Numbered from the stretch's first letter, positions 23,470-32,737 are shown. The stretch: 64,000 bases of DNA from JBOGUF01 sp050696075 (GCA_050696075.1 JBOGUF010000018.1:1-64000); one strand, 5' to 3'. The notes: a model not told the origin generated them from the sequence alone. Program-made: numbers and translations.

Positions 23470-26400
23470 ATGACCCGCGGCCGCGACTTTCTCGACCTTG
23501 CCCGCGAACGCGTCCTCTTCTACGACGGTTCGATGGGCGCAACGATTCTCAACCTCCAACTCGACGCCGAGGGGTACGGTGGCAAGGAGGGGTGCAACGA
23601 GTACCTCGTCTTCCACAACCCCGGCATCATCGAGGGGATACACGCCGGCTACCTCGAGGTCGGCTGCGACGTGCTCGAGACCGACACCTTCGGCGGCAGC
23701 AAGCACAAGCTCGACGAATATGGAATCGGGGAGCGGACCTACGAGCTGAATCGCGCCGCCGCGGAGCTCGCCCGCCGTGTGGCCGACGAGTACTCGACAC
23801 CGTCGCACCCGCGTTTTGTCGCCGGCTCGATCGGGCCGTCTGGTCTGTTGCCGGCCTCCGAGGACCCGATGCTGGGCCAGGCCAGATTCCAGGAGGTCGT
23901 CGAACTCTTCCTTGATCAGGTGCGCGGGCTGGTCGACGGCGGCAGCAACGTCCTGATCATCGAGACGGTGCAGGACATCCTCGAACTGAAGGCGGTGATC
24001 CACGCCGCGCGCCGCGTCTTCGACGAGGGGCGGGCGCGGATTCCAATCCACGCCTCGATCACGCTCGATACCTCCGGCCGGATGCTGCTCGGCACCGACA
24101 TCGCCGCCGCGCTTTCGATCCTGGAAGGGCTTCGGGTCGATATTATCGGGCTCAATTGCTCGACCGGGCCGGAGCATATGCGGGAGCCCGCGCGCTACCT
24201 CGGTGAGTACGCGACGGCGCCGGTCGCGATCATCCCCAACGCCGGGATTCCGATCAACAAGGACGGGATGGCGGTCTTCCCGCTCGAACCGGAGCCGATG
24301 GCGAGGGCGCTGCGGGAGATGGTCGAGGAGTTCGACGTTGGGATCGTCGGCGGCTGCTGCGGCACCACGCCGGAGCACCTGCAACTGACGGTAGACCAGA
24401 TCGAGCGCAGGCCGATCACGGTCGCCAGGCCCGCCGCGCCGCTGCCGCTGATCGCCAGCATGATCCGAGCGACGCCGCTGCAACAGGAGCCGGCGCCGCT
24501 GATCGTCGGCGAGCGAGTCAACACGCAAGGGTCGCGCAAAGTGAAGCGGCTCGTCCTGGCCGACGACTACGACGGTTTGCTCCAGGTCGCCAGCAGCCAG
24601 GTCGAGGAAGGGGCGCACGCGCTCGACGTCTGTATGGCCCTGACCGAGCGCGCCGACGAGCGTGACATCATGCGGACGATCGTCAAGAAGCTGGCGCTGA
24701 CGGTCGAGACGCCGTTGGTCGTCGACTCGACCGAGCCGGACGTGATCAAGGACGCGCTCGAACAGTACCCCGGCCGTGCAGTCGTCAACTCGATCAACAT
24801 GGAGAACGGTCGTGCCCGGATCGAGGCGGTGATGCCGCTGGTGAAGGATCACGGGGCGGCCGTCATCGCCTTAACGATCGACGAAGAGGGGATGGCCAAG
24901 ACCGCCGAGCGGAAGCTGGCAGTGGCGAAGGTGATCCATCAGATCGTGACCGAGGAGTACGGGTTGCGGTCAGAAGATTTGATCTTCGATGCGCTCACCT
25001 TCACCCTGGCGACCGGGGACGAGGAGTTCACTCGCTCCGCGATGGAGACGATCGAGGGCATCCGGCAGATCGAACGCGAGTTGCCGGGGGTGCTCACGGT
25101 CTTGGGGGTGAGTAATGTCTCCTTCGGGCTCAACCCGGCGGCGCGGAAGGTGCTGAACGCGGTCTTCCTCTACCACTGCGTGCATGCCGGGCTCGATCTC
25201 GCCATCGTCCACCCCTCGCACGTCGTGCCTTTCGCGGAAATCCCGGCCGAAGAGCGAGCGCTAGCCGAAGAGTTGATCTTTGCCCGGCGACCGGACGCGC
25301 TCCAACGCTACATCGAGTTCTTCGAGGGGCGGACCGACTCGGAATCGGAGGGTGGCCCCGATCCGATGGCGGAGATGGCGGTCCGGGAGCGGTTGCACTA
25401 CCGGGTCGTGCATCGCAAGAAGGAAGGGATCGAGGAGGACGTCGACGTCGCCGTGCCAGAGGCCGGCGACCCGGTCGAGGTACTCAACAACGTCCTCCTG
25501 CCGGCGATGAAGGAGGTCGGCGACAAGTTCGGCGCCGGCGAGTTGATCCTCCCGTTTGTCTTGCAATCGGCCGAGGCGATGAAGAAGGCCGTCGCCCGCC
25601 TGGAGACCTACCTCGAAAAGCAGGAGGGAGTGACCAAGGGAACAGTCGTCCTCGCCACCGTCTACGGCGACGTCCACGACATCGGCAAGAATTTGGTCAA
25701 TACGATCCTGACCAACAATGGCTACACGGTCCACGACCTCGGTAAGCAGGTGCCGATCAGTCGCATCATCGACAAGGCGGTCGAGACGAACGCGACGGCG
25801 ATCGGCTTGTCGGCGCTGCTGGTCTCGACCAGCAAGCAGATGCCGCTCTGCGTCAAGGAGCTGCACCATAAGGATCTGGCGTTTCCGGTGATCATCGGCG
25901 GGGCGGCGATCAATCGCGCCTACGCGCACCGCACGCTCTTCGTCGACGAAGACATCCCGTATGGCCCCGGCGTCTTCTACGCCAAGGACGCCTTCGAAGG
26001 GCTGTCTTTGATGGACCGCATCATCCAGCCCGCGGCGCGCGGCTCGCTGTTAGAGGCGACCGTCGAGGAGGCCCGCCGCTCGCTGGGCCGTCCCGGTCGC
26101 GAGGCGTTCAGTGTGCCGGAGGAGTCGACGGCGATCGAGGGCAAGACGGTGCGTGACGTCGAGCCGCCGACGCCGCCCTTCTGGGGCGTGCAAGAGATGA
26201 ACGGTTTCACGCTGGCCGATGTCTGGCCGCATCTCGACTTGAAGACGCTCTTCCGGCTCCATTGGGGCGGCAAGGGGATTAGGGATGAGGCGTGGGAGAC
26301 GTTGCAAAACGAGGAGTTCCTGCCACGATTGCAGGCCATGGAGGCGGACGCCATCCGCGAGGGTTGGCTGGAACCGCGGGTGCGCTACGGCTTTTTCCCG

Positions 26401-26934
26401 GCGAACGGCGACGGCAACGATTTGGTGATCTTCGACCCTGGGGACCTGGAGCGCGAGGTCGCCCGCTTCCCGTTCCCACGGCAGCCGCGCCGTGAGCGCC
26501 TTTGCCTTGCCGACTACTTCCTGTCGTTAGTCAGCGGCAAACGCGACGTGGCCGTCTTCCAGATCGTCACCGTCGGCCCCGAGGCGACCAAGCGCACCGA
26601 GCTCCTCCAGGCGGCCGGGGAGTATGCCGAGAGTTACTATAGCCACGGCCTGAGCGTGCAGAGCGCCGAGGGATTGGCCGAGTACGCCCATCAGCGCGTT
26701 CGGCGTGAGCTCGGCCTCGGTGAAGAGCAGGGGAAGCGCTATTCCTGGGGCTACCCTGCCTGTCCAGAGCTTGCTCAGCACACGCTGGTCGAACGCCTGC
26801 TCAATGCCCGCTCCATCGGCATCCAGGTCACCGAGGGCTACCAATTCGACCCCGAGCAGACAACCGCCGCCCTGGTCGTCCACCACCCGGACGCAAAGTA
26901 CTACGCGCTGGCGCGATCGGGCGCTGAGGAGTAG
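23470..26934 (+). CDS. metH: Cobalamin-dependent methionine synthase
   Basis: A 1154-aa full-length MetH that methylates homocysteine from methyltetrahydrofolate. Domains in order: homocysteine-binding barrel with zinc ligands C230, C296 and C297 (GGCCGTTPEH); folate-binding barrel beginning about ERVNTQGSRKVKRL; cobalamin cap and Rossmann domain with DVHDIGKN, H736 being the cobalt ligand; and the C-terminal AdoMet reactivation domain with RYSWGYPACPE. Having the reactivation domain implies a flavodoxin-type reductase elsewhere. I see no cobalamin or SAM riboswitch in the 186-bp leader, which has a REP-like fragment at 23310-23370. Confidence 0.97.
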   Translation: MTRGRDFLDLARERVLFYDGSMGATILNLQLDAEGYGGKEGCNEYLVFHNPGIIEGIHAGYLEVGCDVLETDTFGGSKHKLDEYGIGERTYELNRAAAELARRVADEYSTPSHPRFVAGSIGPSGLLPASEDPMLGQARFQEVVELFLDQVRGLVDGGSNVLIIETVQDILELKAVIHAARRVFDEGRARIPIHASITLDTSGRMLLGTDIAAALSILEGLRVDIIGLNCSTGPEHMREPARYLGEYATAPVAIIPNAGIPINKDGMAVFPLEPEPMARALREMVEEFDVGIVGGCCGTTPEHLQLTVDQIERRPITVARPAAPLPLIASMIRATPLQQEPAPLIVGERVNTQGSRKVKRLVLADDYDGLLQVASSQVEEGAHALDVCMALTERADERDIMRTIVKKLALTVETPLVVDSTEPDVIKDALEQYPGRAVVNSINMENGRARIEAVMPLVKDHGAAVIALTIDEEGMAKTAERKLAVAKVIHQIVTEEYGLRSEDLIFDALTFTLATGDEEFTRSAMETIEGIRQIERELPGVLTVLGVSNVSFGLNPAARKVLNAVFLYHCVHAGLDLAIVHPSHVVPFAEIPAEERALAEELIFARRPDALQRYIEFFEGRTDSESEGGPDPMAEMAVRERLHYRVVHRKKEGIEEDVDVAVPEAGDPVEVLNNVLLPAMKEVGDKFGAGELILPFVLQSAEAMKKAVARLETYLEKQEGVTKGTVVLATVYGDVHDIGKNLVNTILTNNGYTVHDLGKQVPISRIIDKAVETNATAIGLSALLVSTSKQMPLCVKELHHKDLAFPVIIGGAAINRAYAHRTLFVDEDIPYGPGVFYAKDAFEGLSLMDRIIQPAARGSLLEATVEEARRSLGRPGREAFSVPEESTAIEGKTVRDVEPPTPPFWGVQEMNGFTLADVWPHLDLKTLFRLHWGGKGIRDEAWETLQNEEFLPRLQAMEADAIREGWLEPRVRYGFFPANGDGNDLVIFDPGDLEREVARFPFPRQPRRERLCLADYFLSLVSGKRDVAVFQIVTVGPEATKRTELLQAAGEYAESYYSHGLSVQSAEGLAEYAHQRVRRELGLGEEQGKRYSWGYPACPELAQHTLVERLLNARSIGIQVTEGYQFDPEQTTAALVVHHPDAKYYALARSGAEE

Positions 26935-26946
26935 CAGTGGAAGCGC

Positions 26947-27642
26947 TTATCTAGGCTCGGAGGAACGGCGTCTTGACTCATATAGCGCCCTGAACTTTTC
27001 GAACAGGCGGTCCGCCGCGATCTCCATCAAGATCGCGTCGGGATCGGGCAGGGGATCTGTCTGTAGCCAGTCTGAATCGAGCCAGAACCCGGATAGCACC
27101 GTCGAATGCACCTGGCCATCAGCGTCGGGCTGAATCGGCTCGTAGACACCTTCATCCGTCAAGGCTGAGGCGTGGACGTCTCGGCGACTTGTGCGGGAAT
27201 CGATCGTCCAATACTCGCGGACACCAGCCTTCGCATACTCGTGGAACTTGTCGCGCCGATCCCGTGTGACGCTGTCGGGCGAAATGACGTCAATGACGAG
27301 ATCGGCCGGTCCATTCAAGCGGTCGACCGTAATCCGATCCGAGTGATCGCGGGAGACGAAAGCGATGTCCGGTTCACGCGACGGCCGAACGGGCGCCAAG
27401 CGCATTTCGAACGGAGCAATGAGCACCGTTCCGAGGTCAAGAAGCCGGGCATACCGCGACATGAGACTGCCCAGGAACAGGATGAACTACTGATGCAGTA
27501 GCTTCGGCATATCAAGAAGGATCACCTTACCATCGACCCATTCGGCACGTGTCTCGTCGCCGGCCCACGCGAGGAACTCATCGTAGGTCATGATTCGTCG
27601 TTGCTCATCCGTAGAAGGTGCCGTGAAGAGTTGCCGTACCAT
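26947..27642 (-). pseudogene. Uma2 family nuclease, broken by an in-frame TAG
   Basis: Read from ATG 27642, the frame gives MVRQLFTAPSTDEQ and then MTYDEFLAWAGDETRAEWVD, matching the intact copy at 28542-29207. It then meets TAG at 27487-27489, right after LLHQ. The same frame continues without other damage (FILFLGSL, then MSRYARLLDLG) through the PD-(D/E)XK core (SREPDIAFV, LVIDVISPDSVTRDRRDKFHEYAKAGVREYW) to the stop at 26947. At the TAG the intact paralogue has Arg. A 171-aa product could start at ATG 27462 but would lack the N-terminal lobe. Confidence 0.85.
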
Positions 27643-27738
27643 CGGATACTCCCCGCCGCGCTTGCAGAATCAGTGGCGGCGTTTCCGGTTCAGTTTACTT
27701 CTCGCGAATGATACCCCGGCATTGGAACCGAACTGCTG

Positions 27739-28431
27739 TCATTCCGCTGGAGACGACCGCCGCGCCGCGTGAAACGCCTTGATCCGATCCAGGTAGGCGT
27801 CAGGCGCGATTTCCATGAGGATCGCGTCCGGATTGGGCAACGGGTCTTGCCAGAGCCAGTTCGGGTCGAGCCAGAAGCCTGCCAGGACAGCAGAGTGAAA
27901 GAGACCCACATCGTCGAGCGGCAGTTCCTCGTAGTAGCCCTCGGCGGTGATGCCGTAGGGCCAGAACGACTGACGGCCGGTGCGCGGGTCGAGGAGCCAG
28001 TATTCTGGCACGCCAGCGGCCGCGTATTCGGCGAATTTGTCGCGCCGGTCGCGGGTGACGCTGTCGTCCGACATGATCTCGAGGACGAGGTCGGCCGGAC
28101 CGTTCAGACGTTGGCCGTCGAGCCGGTCGAAATGCTCGCGGGCGACGAAGAGCAGATCAGGTTCGCGGTACGATCTGCCCTCTCGCAACTTCATCTCGAA
28201 CGGCGCCGTCAAAACCTTGCCCAGATCGAACAGGCCGACGAAAAGGCCGAGGAGCACCGTAAGGAAGTAATTCGTGTTGTTGTGACGTTCGTCAGGCGGC
28301 ACGAAAACTGTCACCTCCCCATCGACCCATTCGGAAAACGTATCCTCGCCCGCCCACGCGAAGTAGTCCTCATAGGACATGCGGAACGTGCGCTCGGTTT
28401 TGGCAGCGGGTTCGATGACTTGGCGTGCCAT
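27739..28431 (-). CDS. Uma2 family endonuclease (restriction-endonuclease fold)
   Basis: A 230-aa Uma2 protein (formerly DUF820) with MSYEDYFAWAGEDTFSEWVDGEV, then the nuclease core YREPDLLFVAREH and LVLEIMSDDSVTRDRRDKFAEYAAAGVPEYW (shown in parts; acidic residues and Lys of the PD-(D/E)XK fold are present). ATG 28431 (MARQVIEP) is preferred; a GTG at 28446 adds five residues. The substrate of Uma2 proteins is unknown; they are abundant in cyanobacteria and Chloroflexota. It is the most diverged of the three copies in this stretch. Confidence 0.9.
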   Translation of the reverse strand: MARQVIEPAAKTERTFRMSYEDYFAWAGEDTFSEWVDGEVTVFVPPDERHNNTNYFLTVLLGLFVGLFDLGKVLTAPFEMKLREGRSYREPDLLFVAREHFDRLDGQRLNGPADLVLEIMSDDSVTRDRRDKFAEYAAAGVPEYWLLDPRTGRQSFWPYGITAEGYYEELPLDDVGLFHSAVLAGFWLDPNWLWQDPLPNPDAILMEIAPDAYLDRIKAFHAARRSSPAE

Positions 28432-28541
28432 GTTGTGTCCTTCCACGGCGTTGCCAGGAGGCTACTTGACCAGCCCTCGTAGCGGTGGGCGAATTATCGC
28501 TCACCACCAGGCGTGTGGTCACTCGGCGACGTGGTGCTTAG

Positions 28542-29192
28542 TCATGATTGGAGCGCATCCGGCGCAATCGTCGCTAGCAACCGCAAAGGGTCGGGCAGCG
28601 GGTTTTGCCAAAGCCACGCCGGATCGAGCCAGAAGCCAGGTAGGACCGTCGAGTTGAGGCGACCGCGCTTATCGGACGGGATAGGCTGGTAGACGCCGCG
28701 GTCGCTGAGCGCAAACGGCTCCACGGTGCGATGACGCTCACGGGGGTCGACCATCCAATACTCCGGAATGCCAGCTTGCTGGTATTCGAGGAGCTTGTCA
28801 CGCTTGTCGCGCGTCACACAATCAGGGGAGATGACTTCAATGACGAGATCGGCCGGTCCGTCCAATCGGACTTCGGTAATCCGATCGAGATGGTCGCGAG
28901 CGACGAACATGATGTCTGGCTCCCGTGACGATCGCACAGGAATCAGCCGCATCTCGAAGGGCGCGACCATGACCTCCCCGAGGCCGAGCACATCCGCATA
29001 CTGCGACAGGAGTCTTACCAAGAGGACTATAATCCTCTGGTGAATAGTGTTTGGCATCTCGAGGACGATCACCTCACCATCGACCCATTCGGCACGCGTC
29101 TCCTCGCCAGCCCACGCGAGGAACTCATCGTAGGTCATCCGCGGGAGGTCGTTGGTCAGGCCGGCCGGTTTCGTCAGTTGCTGCGCCATCAT
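28542..29192 (-). CDS. Uma2 family endonuclease, intact close paralogue
   Basis: A protein of about 216 aa (from ATG 29192; GTG/ATG alternatives lie within six residues) with MTYDEFLAWAGEETRAEWVD and the nuclease core SREPDIMFVARDH and LVIEVISPDCVTRDKRDKLLEYQQAGIPEYW. It is closely similar to the broken copy at 26947, suggesting local duplication. The C-terminus WLWQNPLPDPLRLLATIAPDAL is shared by all three. It lies divergent from the metG leader, 90 bp away. Confidence 0.9.
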   Translation of the reverse strand: MMAQQLTKPAGLTNDLPRMTYDEFLAWAGEETRAEWVDGEVIVLEMPNTIHQRIIVLLVRLLSQYADVLGLGEVMVAPFEMRLIPVRSSREPDIMFVARDHLDRITEVRLDGPADLVIEVISPDCVTRDKRDKLLEYQQAGIPEYWMVDPRERHRTVEPFALSDRGVYQPIPSDKRGRLNSTVLPGFWLDPAWLWQNPLPDPLRLLATIAPDALQS

Positions 29193-29261
29193 CTGTCCCT
29201 GGGGCATGTCGTCCGGCGAAGCGCCGAGTTCTATGGTACATCAGACCCCGCTTGCCGTTGC

Positions 29262-29290
29262 TTGCGCCGCATCGCGGCAGCCGGTATAGT
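29262..29290 (+). promoter_or_regulatory. Promoter of the metG leader
   Basis: TATAGT (29285-29290) is a five-of-six -10 box. TTGCGC (29262-29267) is a weak -35 with 17-bp spacing. Transcription should begin near 29297, which is also the A of the leader-peptide ATG, so the leader peptide would be translated from a leaderless end. Confidence 0.55.
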
Positions 29291-29296
29291 CCGGCC

Positions 29297-29413
29297 ATGA
29301 ACGAGCAGACGTTGACCGACCGGATCGAACAAGCAACGGTGTCCCTGACTCCCTGTGCTGGGGTCATGAAGATGGTGATGCTTGTGCCTGTCGGTCCGAG
29401 GATGAGCGGGTAG
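29297..29413 (+). CDS. Candidate Met-rich leader peptide of metG
   Basis: A 38-codon frame from ATG 29297 to TAG 29411-29413, ending CAGVMKMVMLVPVGPRMSG. Four internal Met codons lie at positions 24, 26, 28 and 36, three of them within five codons. It stands alone ahead of methionyl-tRNA synthetase and is followed by a large stem and a terminator-like hairpin. This is the layout of ribosome-mediated attenuation, as with pheST in enterobacteria. There is no homology evidence, and chance is possible in a sequence this short. Confidence 0.45.
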   Translation: MNEQTLTDRIEQATVSLTPCAGVMKMVMLVPVGPRMSG

Positions 29414-29454
29414 AGCGGTCGTCGCCCGCGCACCTCAACTCGAACCGACAGGCA
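29385..29454 (+). promoter_or_regulatory. Long leader stem upstream of metG
   Basis: TGCCTGTCGGT (29385-29395) pairs perfectly with ACCGACAGGCA (29444-29454). CGAG/CTCG (29397-29400 with 29439-29442), TGAG/CTCA (29403-29406 with 29434-29437) and GCGGG/CCCGC (29406-29410 with 29425-29429) extend it inward, the last two sharing base 29406. The 5' arm starts directly after the Met codons of the leader peptide, so ribosome position would decide whether it forms. Confidence 0.6.
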
Positions 29455-29456
29455 GG

Positions 29457-29485
29457 CGGGAGCAGTCAGGCTCCCGTTTCCTTTT
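29457..29485 (+). terminator. Terminator-like hairpin in the metG leader
   Basis: CGGGAGC (29457-29463) pairs with GCTCCCG (29470-29476) across a six-base loop and is followed by TTTCCTTTT. It ends 61 bp before the metG start, too early to terminate any full gene, so it probably acts as an attenuator. No T-box consensus (TGGNACCGCG) is present upstream. Confidence 0.6.
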
Positions 29486-29546
29486 GTCGATTACCCATCG
29501 GACGACCCGCCACCGAAGAGAGGACACCAGACAGGAAGCAACCGCC

Positions 29547-31118
29547 ATGAGCGTCACCACGCGATCGGGGCCAACGCCCTTTTACATCACGACCGCCATC
29601 GACTACCCCAACGCGCCGCCGCACATCGGGCACTCGCTGGAGAAAGTCGCGGCGGACGTCGTTGCCCGCTACCACCGGTTGATCGGCGACGACACTGCCT
29701 ACACTATGGGGTTGGACGAGAACAGCCAGCATGTCCTCCGCGCCGCGATTCAGAACGGCGTCACGCCGGTCGAATGGACCGACGATATGGACGTCGCCTT
29801 CCGCCGCGCCTGGGATGCGCTCGACGTCTCGCGCACCGCCTGGGTCCGCACGACCGAAGAGCGCCACTTCCGCGCCTCCCAGGAGCTCTTCCGTCGGGCA
29901 CAAGCTAATGGCGACATCTACACCGCGACCTACGCCGGCTGGTATTGCCCGAACTGCAACAACTATTACATCGACGAGGAACTGGTCGACGGGCGCTGCC
30001 CCAACCACCCGACGATCGAGCCGGACTGGCTGGAGGAGGAGAACTACTTCTTCGCCCTCAGCAACCACCAGGAGCGGCTCCGCCGCCACATCGAGGAGCA
30101 CCCGGAGTTCATCACCCCGTCGGTTTGGCGGCCGGAGATGTTGGCGTTGATCGATCGCGGTCTGCGCGACTTCTCGGTCTCGCGCGCTGTCCGTCCGGGT
30201 ACGACGCCCTGGGGAGTGCCCGTGCCGGGCGACCCGAACCACGTTCTTTACGTCTGGTTCGACGCCTTAACGACCTATCTGACGGCGATCGGGTTCCCCG
30301 ATGATACGGAGACGAGCGCGCGGTACTGGCCGGCCGACTCTCAGGTGATCGGCAAGGATATCCAGCGGTTCCACTGTCTCTATTGGCCGGCGATGCTGCT
30401 GTCGTCGGGTCTGCCGCTGCCGCGGCGGGTCATCGTCCACGGTTTCATCACCGTCGAGGGGCAGCGCATCTCGAAGACGACGGGCAACGTTATCGATCCG
30501 GTCAAGCTGGTGGAAGAGTTCGGCGTCGACCCGGTCCGTTACTACCTGATGCGGGATATCACGTTTCGGTCGGACGGCGACTTCTCGCGGGCGAACCTGA
30601 TTCGCCGCCACAACGACGACCTGGGCAACGACCTGGGCAACCTGCTCAACCGGGTCGTGGCAATGGTCGGCCGCTATCGAGATGGACGTGTGCCGGAACC
30701 CGGCGAGCCGGGCGAGCCGGAGGTGGACTTGCGGCGCGTGGCGGAGGAGGCGCGAGACCGGGCGGCGGAGCAGATCGAAGCGTGGGAACTCGACCGGGCG
30801 CTGGAGTCGCTGTGGACGTTGGTGCGGCGGGCCAATCAATATCTTGAAGCGCGGCAACCCTGGAAGCTGGCCAAGCAACCAGAGGCGGCTCAAACGCTGG
30901 AGACGACCCTCTGGACGGCGGCCGAAGCGACCCGGCTAGTGGCGATCTTCCTCGCGCCATACGTTCCAGCCACAAGCGACAAGATCGTCCACCAGCTTGG
31001 GCTGGAGCCGATTAAGGCCGGCGCCTGGGCGAACGCCGGGCAGTGGGGAGCGGCGACGTTCGGCGCGGTGAACCTGGCCGGGCCGATCTTTCCCCGAATC
31101 GAAGTCGCTACCGTCTGA
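29547..31118 (+). CDS. metG: Methionyl-tRNA synthetase
   Basis: A 523-aa class I synthetase charging tRNA-Met. The HIGH motif is at residues 26-29 (PPHIGHS), and the KMSKS equivalent is ISKTT at about 308-312. One zinc knuckle is visible: C134, C137, C151 and H154 (CPNC...CPNH). The anticodon-binding helical domain follows (NDDLGNDLGNLLNRV). The C-terminal dimerisation OB domain of longer MetG proteins is absent, normal for this length class. The ATG follows CAGGAAGC. A structured leader with a Met-rich short frame precedes it. Confidence 0.97.
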   Translation: MSVTTRSGPTPFYITTAIDYPNAPPHIGHSLEKVAADVVARYHRLIGDDTAYTMGLDENSQHVLRAAIQNGVTPVEWTDDMDVAFRRAWDALDVSRTAWVRTTEERHFRASQELFRRAQANGDIYTATYAGWYCPNCNNYYIDEELVDGRCPNHPTIEPDWLEEENYFFALSNHQERLRRHIEEHPEFITPSVWRPEMLALIDRGLRDFSVSRAVRPGTTPWGVPVPGDPNHVLYVWFDALTTYLTAIGFPDDTETSARYWPADSQVIGKDIQRFHCLYWPAMLLSSGLPLPRRVIVHGFITVEGQRISKTTGNVIDPVKLVEEFGVDPVRYYLMRDITFRSDGDFSRANLIRRHNDDLGNDLGNLLNRVVAMVGRYRDGRVPEPGEPGEPEVDLRRVAEEARDRAAEQIEAWELDRALESLWTLVRRANQYLEARQPWKLAKQPEAAQTLETTLWTAAEATRLVAIFLAPYVPATSDKIVHQLGLEPIKAGAWANAGQWGAATFGAVNLAGPIFPRIEVATV

Positions 31119-31148
31119 GTCGCAACGCGAATGGCGAGGCATATGGTT

Positions 31149-31178
31149 CGCGGTCGGACTGAACTCAGTCCGACCGCG
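31149..31178. terminator. 30-bp near-perfect palindrome after metG
   Basis: CGCGGTCGGACTGA (31149-31162) and TCAGTCCGACCGCG (31165-31178) are fully complementary with only AC between them. It lies 31 bp after the metG stop and 55 bp before the promoter of the next operon. There is no T-run, so it may be a factor-dependent terminator, an RNA 3' end, or an operator. Confidence 0.5.
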
Positions 31179-31232
31179 CTCCGTTCGGGCACGTTCCTTG
31201 CAGGAGAGTGCGGCGGACTGTAGCGACGGCGG

Positions 31233-31262
31233 TTGACAACCGTTTCGCGGCGTTGCTAGCAT
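31233..31262 (+). promoter_or_regulatory. Promoter of ABC cassette 2
   Basis: TTGACA (31233-31238), an 18-bp spacer and TAGCAT (31257-31262). The binding-protein gene begins 138 bp later at 31400, after GTGAAGGAGCAG. The -10 hexamer is the same as in the marR promoter. Confidence 0.65.
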
Positions 31263-31399
31263 CCGGCAATTCCGCACGCGGCGTGATTCCTGGATCCTTG
31301 GGTCGTTCCGGCGTCAGGCGACGTCGGGCGTGGTTGGCGGGATCGGACCGGCGGTTGCCGGGCCTTTCCGCATCCTCAGAGACGTGAAGGAGCAGCGCA

Positions 31400-32737
31400 A
31401 TGGCGCACAATCAGCGGCTGAACGGCTTCATCGACGATCTCCTGGCGGGCCGGACGAACCGCCGGACCCTCATGCGACGCGGCGCGGCGTTCGGCATCGG
31501 CGTGCCGGCGCTGGCGACTTTTGCGGGCGGCCGGGGTGTGATTGCCCAGGATGGCGGCACCGTGACCTTTAGCGCCTACGTAGGCGGCAATCCGGTCGCT
31601 CAAGAGCGTCTAGAGAATGCGGTCGCGGGCTTCGAGGAAAACAGCGGGATCGACGTCGAGCTCAACATCGTCGAGCACGAGGCGTTCAAGCAAGCGATTC
31701 GCACCTACCTCGCCTCCGACGATCCGCCCGATGTCCTAACCTGGTTCGCCGGCAACCGAGCGCGCTTCTTTATCGACCGGGGTCTGATCATGCCGGTCGA
31801 CGACCTTTTCCAGGAGCAGGGCTGGGAAGAGGCCTATCCCCAGGGGATCCTCGCGGTCTCGAAGGGCAGCGATGACCAGTATTACTTCGTGCCGACGAGC
31901 TACTATCACTGGGGGATCTTCTATCGCAAGAGCATCTTCGAGCAAGTCGGCATCGAAACGCCGCCGCGGACCTGGGACGAGTTGCTCGCCGCCGTCGACC
32001 AATTGAAGGAGGCCGGGATCACCCCGTTCACGATCGGCACCAACCAGCCATGGACGGCGGCTGGGTGGTTCGACTACCTCAACATGCGGGTTAACGGTCC
32101 GGAGTTCCACATCCAGCTCACCGATGGTGAGGTCGCCTACAACTCGCCTGAGGTCAAGGAAACCTTCGCGCGCTGGCGAGAGCTGCTGGACAAGGATGCC
32201 TTCATCGCACAGCCCGAAGCCCTGAGCTGGCAGGATGCTGTCAGCCCGATGGTCAACGGAGAGGCGGCGATGTACCTGATTGGCCGATTCCTTTTCGATG
32301 CCTACCCACAAGAGGACCAGGCCGATGTCGACTTCTTCCAGTTCCCGCGGATCACCGAAGGTGTCCCGGTCGGCGAGGACGCACCGACCGACGGCTACTT
32401 CGCGAGCGCGAAAGCGACGAATGTCGACGAGGCGAAGCAGCTTTTGACCTTCTTCGGTTCGGCCGAATACCAGCAATCGCAGGCCGAGGTCGGTGGCAGC
32501 CCGGCGGTCCACCAGGAGGTACCGCTGGACATCTACGACCCGCTGACGCGCAAGGGCATCGAGATGCTCCAGCAGGCCGACTACATCGCCCAGTTTTACG
32601 ATCGCGACACGCATCCGGACATGGCCGAACGCGGCATGAACGCCTTCATCCAGTTCTGGAACAACCGCGACGACGTCGACCAGATCCTCGATACCCTCGA
32701 CGTGGAACGCCAGCGCGTCTTTGAAGCGGACGAGTGA
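31400..32737 (+). CDS. Sugar ABC transporter, substrate-binding protein (cassette 2)
   Basis: A 445-aa solute-binding family 1 protein. The export signal has paired arginines (NRRTLMRRG at about 20-28) and a hydrophobic core GIGVPALATFAGG, so Tat export is likely, with cleavage near VIAQDGG. The mature body shows PDVLTWFAGNRARFFIDRGLIMPVDD (shown in part), typical of glycoside binders. Two permeases and a nucleoside hydrolase follow, so the ligand could be a nucleoside or ribosylated sugar. That is inference from context. Confidence 0.93.
   Translation: MAHNQRLNGFIDDLLAGRTNRRTLMRRGAAFGIGVPALATFAGGRGVIAQDGGTVTFSAYVGGNPVAQERLENAVAGFEENSGIDVELNIVEHEAFKQAIRTYLASDDPPDVLTWFAGNRARFFIDRGLIMPVDDLFQEQGWEEAYPQGILAVSKGSDDQYYFVPTSYYHWGIFYRKSIFEQVGIETPPRTWDELLAAVDQLKEAGITPFTIGTNQPWTAAGWFDYLNMRVNGPEFHIQLTDGEVAYNSPEVKETFARWRELLDKDAFIAQPEALSWQDAVSPMVNGEAAMYLIGRFLFDAYPQEDQADVDFFQFPRITEGVPVGEDAPTDGYFASAKATNVDEAKQLLTFFGSAEYQQSQAEVGGSPAVHQEVPLDIYDPLTRKGIEMLQQADYIAQFYDRDTHPDMAERGMNAFIQFWNNRDDVDQILDTLDVERQRVFEADE

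Noticed and set aside
22516..24852. Minus-strand open frame of 778 codons across the DUF4389 and metH genes
   Set aside because: Asp/Arg/His-rich translation without motifs, opposite two well-supported genes.
29297..29546. T-box riboswitch before metG
   Set aside because: The conserved TGGNACCGCG and the usual stem I features are absent; the leader-peptide model fits better.
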